A stretch of DNA of 64,000 nucleotides from Macrocybe gigantea. Taxonomy: Eukaryota > Basidiomycota > Agaricomycetes > Agaricales > Callistosporiaceae. The stretch covers positions 409,974 through 473,973 of the forward strand of contig SJRY01000299.1 of assembly GCA_011319805.1 (NCBI GenBank). The letters run 5' to 3'. The first letter of the stretch is position 1. Each line of letters opens with the position of its first letter. The translations under genes were made by a program, and so were the position numbers. The notes under the pieces are model-generated. The model did not search any database and was not told the DNA's origin. It saw only the letters and a list, made by a program, of their open reading frames with translations. This document shows, piece by piece, positions 35,993 to 46,732 of this stretch.

Positions 35993-37261
35993 CTACTTGC
36001 AATCAGGAAAACCCAAATCCCCCAACCAGTCCAAAACGGTGTACATGCCCGGAAATGAAGATTCTTGTCGATATCTTCAAGTTCCTTAATGTCTTCATCC
36101 CTTAGATCGATCAGGTTGAAGTTGCCTGTGAGCGCGAATTAGCGTTAAAAACCAGAAAACAAAATCACATCTACTGACTCGCGATTCTGGACTCGGTCAC
36201 AGATTTTGCAATTACTGCGTGCATGGCGTTAGCAAAGAAATGTTTTTTTTTTGTCATGGGACGTCTTCACCTGCAAAATCCGGTTTGTTTGCCTGAAGGG
36301 AGATGAGAACAGTGGCCGGCTGCACGCTATACTTGGATGCAATTTTCTTCACGACCTCATTCTCCAACAAAGGCGCCCCCTCGGACCCCAAAGGCGAATA
36401 CGCCGTGATTGCTATGCCCCTTGCGCGGCACAATTGGACGATGTCATCTTGACCGCAAGCACTACAGAGACACTTCATATGCAGGCCAGGCGCGATAGTC
36501 AAGTACGGAGATAGACATACGGATGAACTTCAATTTGATTGACGGCGGGAACGATCTCGCAATTGGCAAGCAAGCGTTTCAGGTACTCGACGGATAGATT
36601 GGAAACACCTCGAACCTTGTGAGCAAACGCTATTTCGCGGAGGCGTGAAGATGACCTACCGATAGCCTTGATTTTGTCTGGATGCGCCTTGTACAGCTTT
36701 TCCATCGCTTTCCAGGTATCTAGCCAATCGACCTTGTTGATTTGTATATGAATCTCCTTTTTGCAGACAAGTCACACGTCCTACATACCGTCTTGAGCGC
36801 TCCTCCCTTCTCGGGGTCCATCGGAGCGGGCCAGTGCATGAGCCCTGGTCACGAAAGATCAGCAACAATTCCGGCGGGGTTGACGATTGGTGGCCCACAT
36901 AGATCAATATATGTCTGGAATGACGCCAAAGATCGCTCAAGAGCTTCCTCCGTCCTCAGGTGGTCCTCACAGGCCAGCTTCGTGGTCAGGAATATCTCTT
37001 CTCGAGGGACCTTCGATGCTCGAATGCCCACTCCGACTCCCTTCTCGTTCCCGTAGGCCGTCGCGGTGTCGATGTGTCTATAACCGTGTCGCAGCGCGAA
37101 CTCGACGGCGTGCTCGACTTTGCCAGTTTCAGACCTCCAGGTGCCTACGCTGACGCATGAACAAGAAGGCTTTGTAACGTGTGCAAATAGTTACACGTAC
37201 CGAGGCCCAGGGTAGGCATCTTTGCGCCCGTGTTCAGCGTAACGTAGTGGTGAACAGGCAT
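35993..37261 (-). CDS. Aldo-keto reductase, copy 1
   Basis: NADPH-dependent carbonyl reductase of the AKR fold. The ATG at 37259-37261 gives MPVHHYVTLNTGAKMPTLGL. The catalytic Asp and Tyr lie in the ATAYGNEK-type segment, Lys in EEIFLTTKLACEDH and His in HWPAPMDPEKG. NQIEVHPY and ITAYSPLGSEGAPLLENEVV follow; the cofactor loop and NFNLIDLRDEDIKELEDIDK with FRACTPFWTGWG close the fold. About nine exons. Compared with its tandem neighbour, the last codons shift frame at a GGGGG run (36019-36023). With one more G the protein would end FPDCK at the stop 35993-35995; as given it runs on to a stop at 35872. A clustered GATA site lies about 180 bp upstream of the ATG. Confidence 0.88.
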
Positions 37262-37437
37262 CTTGTATCTACTCTCAGACCCAACGCCATGGAGGCATCC
37301 GCCTCGTCTTTATATATGCAGGCGTTATTGGAAATCGCGAGGGCGTCGAGGTCTCCAAGGCCATGTCATATACCCGATACTGAATTGACCGCAGTCCACA
37401 AATCGCTGACGAGAGGTGTTGAAACAATGTGCTATTC

Positions 37438-37456
37438 AGATATCTTATCTTATCTT
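37438..37456 (-). promoter_or_regulatory. Clustered GATA sites upstream of AKR copy 1
   Basis: Three TATC cores (37441, 37446, 37451) at five-base spacing read as tandem GATAAG on the gene's strand, about 180-195 bp upstream of its ATG. A TATA-like TATATAAA lies near 37306-37314. Fungal GATA factors of the AreA, SreA and WC types bind HGATAR. The site is seen; binding is inferred. Confidence 0.55.
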
Positions 37457-37524
37457 GCACCTGAAATTCCCCTCTATGTTTACAACAGGCACTGGCGGAC
37501 CGTCTTTCCATCTGCACAACCTGC

Positions 37525-38778
37525 TTATTTACAATCGGGAAATCCAAGGTGACCCCATCCGGTGAAGAAAGGCTTGCATGCGCGGAAGCGGACTGTCTTT
37601 TGAATGTCATCTAGCTCTTTGATTTCCTCTTCCGCCAGGTCGATAACCTTGGAGTTATCTGAGAGCGAAAGGTCAAGATTGCTGGATATGCGAGGGGTTC
37701 TCCAGCGCACGCACTTGCAATCCGTGATTCTGTCACAGATTTCACGACCACTGGCCGCAGACACTGTAAGCCTAATGCATACCCAATCGCCTGCAAGCCG
37801 ACCACACACCTGCAACATCTGGCCTGTTCGCCTGCAAGGAGATGAGCACATTCGCGGATGAACTTTGTGCTTGTTCGCGATCTTCTTGACGACCTCGTTC
37901 TCCAGCAATGGCGAATTGTCGGATCCTAGTGGTGAGTACGCGATCACTGCGATGCCTTTCTCTCGGCACAGATCGACGATGTCCAGCTGTGGGCAAGCCC
38001 TAGGGTACATCTTAGTGCCGCTGTCTTCTTGAATGGAGTGACAACGTTGCGTACGGATGGAGCTCAATCTGATGGGCTGCCGGCATGATCTCACAGTTGC
38101 TCAACAATCGTTGAAGGTACTCAAGTGACAAATTGCAGACGCCTGGAATGTCATATGAACACCCTAGATTCGAGCTGGATGGAAACGCTTGACTTACCGA
38201 TAGCCTTGACCTTATCCGGATGTGCTTTGTAGACCTTCTCCATCGTTTTCCAAGTGTCAAGCCAGTCGACCTGAGCGTCATAAGGACCGCTTTTTCAAAT
38301 TTACATGTCTGACAAACTGTTTTCAGTGGCCCCTGGTCTCGCGATCCATAGGAGCAGGCCAATGCATTAACCCTGGCAGGTGCTCAGTATCAGAATCATA
38401 CACCGATCCCACGCATACATAAATCGAGATATTCCGTCTGGAGGGTCGCCAACGATCGTTCCAAGGCTTGTTCCACATTCAGATGATCGACGTTGGCTAG
38501 TTTCGTAGTCAGAAAGAAGTCCTTCCGAGGTATCCCCGAGGCCTTTATGCCCTCGCCGACTGCTTTCTCATTCCCATATGCCGTCGCGGTGTCTATGTGC
38601 CTGTATCCGTGCTTGAGTGCAAACTCGACAGCGTGCTCCGCTTGACCTGGTCTTGACTTCCAGGTGCCTATACTGACGTTTGGATGAATTGTTGCATGTT
38701 TTTGAGGGACAGCATACCAAGACCGAGAGCAGGTATCCTAGCTCCCGTGTTCAGCGTTAGGAATTTATTGGCTGGCAT
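37525..38778 (-). CDS. Aldo-keto reductase, copy 2
   Basis: Tandem paralogue of the preceding reductase. The ATG at 38776-38778 gives MPANKFLTLNTGARIPALGL. DTATAYGNEKAVG-type catalytic context (Asp, Tyr), the Lys-bearing FFLTTKLANVDH and HWPAPMDRE (His) can be read in successive short exons. Then KVKAIGVCNLSLEYLQRLLS, IELHPY, IVDLCREKGIAVIAYSPLG, SDNSPLLENEVVKKIANKHK, and the C-terminus VIDLAEEEIKELDDIQKTVR with FTGWGHLGFPDCK, stop at 37525-37527. About nine exons with borders matching copy 1. The frame is intact to the end. The same strand, shared exon layout and similar promoters point to a recent duplication. The substrate is unknown. Confidence 0.88.
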
Positions 38779-40966
38779 GGTGGGTGTTCGACAACTGCTG
38801 AGGGAAGCTGAATAATATGAGCATGGCTTTTATATTTCGGAAACGCTCTCCGCTGTCAGAAGATGTCATTGCACGTTCCGGTTTCCCATTCTGAAGCCAT
38901 AGCCGGACTGCCGCAAGCCGCGAATTGCGAGTTTGAAAGGGTTATCTTATCTCCCTTCCATCTTATCTTTGAGAGCGACCAAGCGGAGTTTCGGAGTTCA
39001 GCGGGCGCTTATATAGGATCGAATTTCTTTGATTCCGTTTTCTCTCCAGCACAACAGACTCAAGGCTGCGATGTTCGCCCCGCACAGGACCCCCCGCAGG
39101 TCCTTCCTCGCGAACGGGCTAAGGTCTGAGTATTCGAGTCCCCCTCGATTGGTTCTAGATGAACCTGGTGGCAAGCCCACTGAGCGGCGTACCAGAAATG
39201 CACCTTGGCAGTGCAATGTCCAAAGACCTTTTACCTTCGGGGGAAAGCGAGGACGGCACAGCAGCAGGGTTTGGAAACCGTCGCGGAGACTGGGCCACGT
39301 CGTCGCTATTCCTCACTATCATTGCGCATTATCGGCATAACCGTGTGCTTTTTGCACGCCCCTGGGTTACCGAGGTAGACCAATCGACCCTTACCCAGTG
39401 CCCGGACGAATCCGGGGGTCTGGGATGCACAACTTCCACTGCAGAGACATACTCTGATGATGCAATGCTATCATGTTGGCACCAGCCTTCACCGAGCCGA
39501 ACCGCCAGTTACCAAACTGGCAGCCGTCGTCGCGGATAACAGACGATCTGTGATACTGTCATAACTGTCATGCCGGACAGACATACTTGCCGCAGCCTGT
39601 GCGCACAGCCTACATGCCTGCCACCGAGCAGAGCCCGACCGGGTACCCGTCATCGGATGGTGCAGAGAGCGTAACTCGCTACATAGCCGTATCCTTGATA
39701 TCAGGCGACTTGACCGCGAACGCACATGTTTATCGCATACAGTAATCGAAACCAAAGTCCTCTACCGAGGCATCGACGACTGGGTTGCTTGCATTCTAGG
39801 CATGCACGAGGTGTGCGGTGATAGTGGCGGAATCGGCGACGTGGTCCTTTAGTTCACTTCGCAGCTCGCCATCCTACGGATCGCGAAACTCGATTCAGAC
39901 TACTCTTTGTCTGTTGTGCTCAAATTTTTTTCCTCTCCGCTCACTCGTCTGAGCATTTTTCTCTTTTATTCAAGGTGTAAGTGTTTTCTTCATTCATTGA
40001 GGCATGTATATCTAAGATATGTAGCACTTTGAGAATTGTATTGGATTTCTGTTCTCTGAGATCAGGGAAATCATTTTGTTCGACGCTGTGCTTGTCTCGC
40101 TATTTTCAACTTTCAACTTGCATGTCTACGTTTTACATCCCGTTGGCCAGGACTGTCTTGATTTTCTTCCACCTCATTCCGACGAGGAGGGCGACCGAGG
40201 CGCGTTCGTTGTCCAAGTGACGCTCAAGCCGGCCTGGTAAATGATTCGGTATCAGCGACGCCCTCTCTCACATTTGCCAGCCTGAACAGCCTGGAGCACG
40301 AGCTCGCTTTCATATTGGCTCAGAAAGACATCACGGTATTCGTCTTGCATTGATCCCGAACCCGTCCAGGCCTCCGAAATTCGCCCATACAGAAAGCCGT
40401 CGAGAACACGCTGGCAGCGCATATAGCTCATCCTTTGCCGCCTGACCTGGTTATCCGAGGAAAGGGTTATACGCTTACTGGATGTACGCTTTGTTCACCG
40501 TACTAGCTGTTCAGTTGATGGTTTTCATTCGTGTAGCACGAAAGAAGTGGGTCTACGGTCAGAGTCTGAAGCTCTCATGGGGAGGCATGCCTGTATGCCC
40601 TTGTGAGGATAAATGGACTTTTGTGTTCGATGTCTGTTGAGCTGTGCGTTTCCACTTGCCATTTTGTACGACTGACTCTTTGTATTTTCACACCTGCCCA
40701 TGTGTGTACACCAATGACACTGTTTTCTCAAATTTTTGGCCGTTGCGTTACAACTGCCGTTGTTTCCGTCAGATCATTCACCTCCTTGGTGGATGTCCCA
40801 ACACTGACAAGATCAGATCATATCTGTCCATCTTTTTTTTTCGTCCGCCGCAAGTCAATCGTCGTTCCACGTGTAACCAAACATCTTTCCATCTCAAAGG
40901 CAATCAGTCAGTCCAAAGTTCACAAATTCGCCGCCAGCGCGCTCCCATCCCCGAAGCTCGACCAAC
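38779..40966. other. 2.2 kb spacer without recognised genes
   Basis: No frame in either strand shows a known domain or a spliceable long reading. The AKR copy 2 promoter occupies the left end. The right end (about 40600-40966) is T-rich and probably the leader of the next gene. The middle (39050-39750) is GC-richer and contains short stem-forming repeats, but no matched long terminal repeats or inverted repeats were found. A decayed retroelement fragment or non-coding RNA is possible and not shown. Confidence 0.45.
38942..38968 (-). promoter_or_regulatory. Clustered GATA sites upstream of AKR copy 2
   Basis: TATC cores at 38943, 38948 and 38964 read as three GATAAG elements on the gene's strand, 165-190 bp upstream of the copy 2 ATG, nearly the same distance as in copy 1. 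A TATA-like run is near 38828-38836. Confidence 0.55.
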
Positions 40967-43955
40967 ATGAAGCGCAAGTCCATCCTCAGCCTCCGGAAGA
41001 AGACGCCCCGAGCTGGTGATGCGATGTATCTCGCGACGACGGCGGCGTCGCTGGGAAAGGAGCTCAGCACCATCAGCGGTTTCCCACCCGCCGCTGGGAT
41101 TGCGGCCGCAGTGATGCTCATTCTCGATACTGTTCAAGTGAGCATTCGCTCTATGTGATTTCCTGGTTTCTGCTGACAAACGGTGGATTCTTTTTCAGCA
41201 AGTGAAGGTCTGTGTTTCCTTGTCATAATCCATGGCTGGTTTTGAAAATATGGCCAAGACAAATCGAGAAGCGTGTTTCCAGCTGGCCCGACGAGCCGCC
41301 AACATTCTTGTCCAAGTCAATGCACAGATGGACGGTCGATGGGAATCCGCTCCTCAGTCGCTTCTAAAGAACCTGGAAAAGTTTAGAGAGTTGAGCCTGA
41401 ACCCGTACGAGCCATGTTAAAGTGTTGACGCGCGTCCTGTTCAGAACTCTAGCTGCAATTCACCGCTACACATCACTGCTCACCGACGTCAATTGGCGCA
41501 AACGATTCCTGAAGAAATGTTCAATAGAGGACTCTATAACTGATTTTGAGGCACTTTTGAATGATGCAGCTGAAGGTTTTCAGGCGAGATTCGCTTCATA
41601 AACCTGACTGTCCAACGTGTATCGTGACATGTACCTCACAGATCGCGACACTTATCAGTATTCACTACGCCATCCGTGATAGCGAAACTGATAGCGCCGT
41701 CGACAACACAGATGTCAGCCTGGCATTGGAACATCAAACTGCTGCAGCACCATTTTCTGATGTTGTTGAAGACGTGTCGAGTCCCGGAACCTCCATTGTC
41801 ATTTCTCCGTCGACGGTCTCACGAACTATCAACTTGGAACATCGAGTTGCTTTGGAAGACCAGCCAGATTTCCATTTCGATACCTACACAAAGCATTCCA
41901 AAGACGAAGCGCCGGGCCTTCATGTGAGATTTGAAGCATCCACTCTTTTTTCTCCACCTTCTGATAGGACGCTTTTAGTTTAAACAATTCCGAGGGTCTG
42001 AGCTTTTAATCGCTGATACTATTCTGTATCAGCAAGTGTGGTGGTGTGGACTGCACGAGGCTCGAGTTGGCAATCAGACTGTCTTCGTGAAGAAATATGA
42101 AGCAAGAAACGGATTAAAGGTTCGTATTTTGACTATACAGGCTGCCGTTGAGATGACACTTTCCACTCCAGCACTGGCTTCGGGACGTACAAGTCCTGCA
42201 AAGAGTGTTGTAAGCTGTATTTGACATTCGCTCGACACTTCAAGCTTATGAAAAATCCAAGTCACCCGAGTTTTCCGCAACTATTCGGAACATCAAGGAG
42301 GAACTCTCCCTTTCCCTTTATTCTCCTAGTATCCGGTGGGCTACATGGGTCCTCTTTTGTCCTGATTCAGCTGATGCTCCAAGCCAGCGGTCGAAAAGAC
42401 CCCTCAGCAAGCTATATTAGACTGCCTTCGTACTTCGGGCATAGGAGAGACGCTAAGGCTCGTAGTAAACTTCGTGAGTCGTTTATTTTCTTGTCCATGA
42501 AATCGACTCATAGAATATAGTACGAAGCGATACAGGTAAAAATGGTGGGTATATCATCATGGATTTCCGCTGACTATGAAACATCATTCTAGGACGTGGT
42601 GTACTACGTTCAAGAACGTCTGGAGCTAATCGACGGCCAAATTCAGGAGTTTTTTGAGGTATTCCGAGCCGTACGCGTGTTGTTCTGCTCTGAAGTCCAG
42701 TGTATTTCAGAGTGCTTCTCTCGGTGTCGATAAATCAGGCTGCATAGTCCTCGGTCTGCCAGAGTCTTGGCCTGGTTGTGTGGCAACCTTCCGCAATCAT
42801 GGTTTGTTCAACACGGTGAGACGTTCATGCGTGAATGTATGTTATTCCTCAGGCTCCACAAATCCCATGCTTACGATACTTCTTACACTAGTTGTTGCCT
42901 CGAAGTGCCTTGGACGGGACTTTATGTGAAGGGATGGACGAAGAGACTAACTCCGATATTCCAAGATCCGATTTTCAAGAGAAGGCTGCTGCATTCGAAC
43001 TGGGCACACTGGTTCTGCGCATGGTGTACGGACGCTTGGATATCTACAGATTTCTTCAGCAATCGGACAAAATGCACGAATTTCTAGATCAGGACGTATT
43101 CACCGACGTTCACCGCCCTGGCCCGTCCCGTACACAAATTCCGGAGCGGGTGTGGAGAAAGTTCCAGCCAATGGCGACGTCGCCGAACCTGCTCTCCATT
43201 GGAGATTTCGGATACGTGCCCGATGGTGAAGGCATTGAATCGTTTGTCGTAATCGGGAACGTCTTCAAAGACCAGCTGGGCTCCATGGACATTGCCGAGG
43301 AGGCCTCTGGTGCTTGTTGGTTGGAAGATAGTAGGCAACGGATCAAACTTAATCCGTCTGACCTCCCTGATGGCACAGCTTGGTAGGTTGGTAGTCCGGT
43401 TCATAGGAACCAATTGGTTGAGGTGTGAGCTTTCAGTTGGCCAATCACGATACAGTATCTCTCTCGGATGCGAGGTGAAATAGTGCATCAGGCTCAAGCA
43501 TCTTTTGGACAAGCATGGGAGTTGATTTTCCGATACGGTGAATCGTTAGCTAAGGAGTTTAACGTTCGTCAGAAGGACATCCGTCTCGGTGAGCACATTG
43601 GGTCATGCGGATTCAGTTGGCAGAATACTCACCATCCATCTCTGGACAGTAACGGGCTTAGAATTCAAACAAGATTTTGACATTTCGTATTACGATTGCA
43701 AGCCCCAAGAGGCTGCGGAATTGTACTTGCTTACTTCGCTGTCTCCTGAGAGAACGCCATACCTTTCAGAGACCCCGAACAGGGGACCCAAATCCACTTA
43801 TCCGCCCCTGCTCAGTCAACCAATAGACTGCATGATTCGCTGGTGAGTTGACCCGATTTTGGCCTATCGGTGGAACACTTGGCCTGACCATGTACAGGGG
43901 TTTGAGCAACGTTCATTGGATACAGCTCGGCGAGGACGACGTTGAGGGCACATAA
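40967..43955 (+). CDS. Fungal MLKL-like protein: four-helix N-domain plus kinase-like region
   Basis: The ATG at 40967 starts MKRKSILSLRKKTPRAGD. A helical domain resembling the MLKL/RPW8-type four-helix bundle follows: MYLATTAASLGKELSTISGF, IAAAVMLILDTVQ, a 9-base exon (QVK), TNREACFQLARRAANILVQV, WESAPQSLLKNLEKFRE spliced to TLAAIHRYTSLL, FLKKCSIEDSITDFEALLND and IATLISIHYAI. An acidic linker then leads to FKQFRGSELLIADTILYQ, GLHEARVGNQTVFVKKYEAR (beta3-like VKK) and HPSFPQLFGTSRRNSPFPFI, a kinase-like N-lobe. I found no HRD or DFG. A C-terminal module ends NVHWIQLGEDDVEGT, stop at 43953-43955. About fifteen exons, one with a GC donor (intron 41584-41641). Animal MLKL and fungal HELLP-type proteins kill cells by membrane disruption; this role is inferred. 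Confidence 0.6.
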
Positions 43956-44209
43956 TTGAGAGAACTAGCTTCTGACAAGGAGACATGAGTTGCTCGACAG
44001 TGATGACGTCGTACATTTGCGATCTCTGAACGACTCTAGAGTTGACGATACCCCGAGATGAGCAGTCTGTCATGTCCGAATAGCCTTCACCTTTGCAGTT
44101 TCTTGTCCATTACAAGAGATGATGATACAACTTTGAAGCCGGAAAGTACATACGACAGTTACAGAGAGGCTCCAGTCATCAAAGATCGTCCACACCCACT
44201 AGCGGCTGC

Positions 44210-46487
44210 TCATGTTCGACGGCGGAAGCGGACAAGTGCGTTCTTTGGAGTAATCGTTATACCAGGTGACCACTGGAGCATTATATCCTTCAACTCCTCA
44301 CGCGTCTTGCCCTTGAATTCATCGGGTATGAGAATCTCATACCGTCGTGTGACGTGCGAAAGGGCACACAGCGCTTCTGTTATAGCGAAGCGTTGGCCAA
44401 TGCAACTTCTAGGACCCGAAGCGAACGCATTGACTGTTAATGGCGCCTGATTGAGCCAAGGAGAGCGATATCGTGCCCAAAACAATCTGTTACTTACAAC
44501 CCTCGCGAGGCCATCTGTATGATTCTGTGTCGATAAATCTCTCTGGCCGGAATTCAGCAACATCATCTCCCCAGTGGATGGCTGCAAGCGCATGAGGAAG
44601 CCAACTTCTGTCATAAGTAACGATAACGCCTCACGGTTCATGTGAAGAGCAATAATGTCGATCAGAACCATGTCTCCTTTCTTGACGTCGACGGAATATT
44701 CTTTCACATCGCGCAATTCACCCTTGGGGCCGGTGGAGAAGTGGCGTGCCTTGAGCGTGGTGTCCTTTGCTACATCCTTCGCGAGCCGGGCCACAGGGGG
44801 AAGAGACGAAGGGTTTCATGAAAGACCGCCCAAGTGTATTCCTACCGAAAGCTGAGCAGATGAAGAAGTGCTCTAGAAAAACTGAAGCGCACCAGTCTGG
44901 GGATGGATTCTTTATAAGACTGGCAAAATCGTGAATTGGTGGATTGATTAGTGAATGCATGACGTACTGTTGAAGATTCCGGTGACTGGACGCCCGTCGG
45001 CCGGAGTCCGCAAGACTCTTCAAACACTTTCTCTTGAACGTCTGGGTATAATGCCAGGAGCACAAAGGCAAAACATAGTGTGTGTGCCGTCGTTTCTATG
45101 GAAATTGATGTAGTCAGACATACAGCTTGTGCATCCAATGTTTCGGGGATCACCATGTCCAGCAAGGAGGAAAGTCTATGGAAGCAGAAAATCGGTGGTG
45201 GTCTATAAGAGCAGAAGACATAGAACTCACAAATGTATTTGAAAGCAGTTCATCATCACTCAGGTGCTTCGCAGCGTCGTCCTCATTCACCATGTTCGCT
45301 TCCACCAAATTGCGCAACAGCGCAGCATCCATGCTCCCCGACTTTCCTCCAGCTACCCACGAACGAGCGAGAGACACGACCTCCAGCATGTGCTGGCGCG
45401 TCGCCTCAAACGAGTCTTCTGCTTTCCCCAAGAGAGGTGTCAAGAACGGCAAGTATACGCGGCGCGAAAGGTCATACGCCCAACCAGGCGTTATGGCTTT
45501 GGGAATGAGGTGGCCTATGGCGGAAGTCACTGCATGTTTGAATGCCATCTTGTGTCCTGGAGGCGGCTCTGCCTTGAAATCCTCGTTATACGAGGCGTGT
45601 CTTCCGAAACCCGCTGAAGAGATGACGAGCAAGGCAACCTATCAACTTCCATAAGGAGACCACAAGTAATCATCGAATAGTGCCCGACCAGAGTAAGATC
45701 ATCCAAAAGATGACGTGTCTTGCCCTCAGCACTGTCAATATCTTCAAACCATTCGTGGATCACGCGGACGGTCTCTCTCCACACGAGAGCGTTGTTAGCC
45801 TGTTACACAAGTCTAACTGGCGGCTCTAGCGTTTAGTGGGCGGACAAATAGGACATGCCTCATTAAAAGCAGAGTTGGCAATAGAGCGATGTCTTTTCCA
45901 TTCGGAGCCTTCAGTCCCAACAAGGTTTTCTCCATAGATATTAAGCGTCGCATACTAGACGGAGGAGACAAGTATGAACGTTATGTCTCAAAAGAGGAAG
46001 AATGTCGCTCACTGGTTCGGTATCCTTTGGGAAGGCGATTCGGTCATAGCTCACTGCTTTGATAGCGTCTCCGTCCGAAAGCCAATAAATGGGCAACAAC
46101 CGAGAAAAGATGATGGAAGAGACGATGCTGCTACCGTATGCTTTATATACTGCAAAAAAGGGAGAAGGTCAACATGGCAATCCTGGCGTCTTGTTGAAAA
46201 ACGAGACGAACAAGAAAACCTGGCAAAATAGTAACCCATGAAACCCTTTGGCGGGAAAAAGGGACCGGTAACCAGTGACAGGGTGCGAAATGGATGTAGT
46301 ATCAGAATTGAACCTCCCGGACAGTTCCTAGGAAAACAAAGTACGAAATGGTCGAAAATCGAGTGAGTAGCCACGAGACGTACGCAAGAAACTTGCGAGC
46401 TGCATTTAGCGACATCCATTTTTGCAAGACCACCTTGACAACCCAGACTAGGGAAATGGCCACACCGATGTTTAGTGCGTTGGCCAT
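44210..46487 (-). CDS. Cytochrome P450, tandem copy 1
   Basis: Microsomal mono-oxygenase. The ATG at 46485-46487 gives MANALNIGVAISLVWVVKVV, an N-terminal membrane anchor. Landmarks in order: FFPPKGFMGYYFARFS, WRETVRVIHEWFEDID (helix C region), AGFGRHASYNEDF, LSDDELLSNTFV, the I-helix LLAGHGD spliced to ETTAHTLCFAF, LALYPDVQEKVFEE, the K-helix EXXR in the ETLRLFPP-type segment, and FASGPRSCIGQRFAITEAL (haem loop with Cys). It ends KNALVRFRRRT, stop at 44210-44212. About ten exons, complete by motif. A Harbinger transposon starts 67 bp upstream of the ATG and separates the gene from its original upstream sequence. The substrate is unknown. Confidence 0.9.
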
Positions 46488-46554
46488 CTCTCCGGGCTGC
46501 GTAGTGAGCGTTTCCACTGGCGCAAAGAACATGACACACCTATCTGACAAGAAA

Positions 46555-46603
46555 AGGGGCGCTCAATTCTCAGTTCGAAAAGTTCAGTTCACAAAGTTCA
46601 TCA
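46555..46603 (+). repeat. Left terminal inverted repeat of the Harbinger element
   Basis: 49 bases identical, in reverse complement, to 50015-50063. It contains the shorter repeated unit AGTTC several times (for example CAGTTCG, AAGTTCAGTTC, AAAGTTC), possibly transposase or partner binding sites. Confidence 0.92.
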
Positions 46604-46732
46604 AAAAATTCCCCCATTTGGCACAGGTTTTAAAACACCGCTCGGTTAGCCATGCACCACGCTGAGCATTGCCGGACGACGTTGCTCGCCGTAGTCAATA
46701 GATCTCAATGATTATTGTTGCTTTTCACTACA

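Noticed and set aside
39450..40250. Possible solo LTR in the AKR/MLKL-like spacer
   Set aside because: TGT...CA-like ends can be imagined, but no matching target duplication or second copy could be found by eye.
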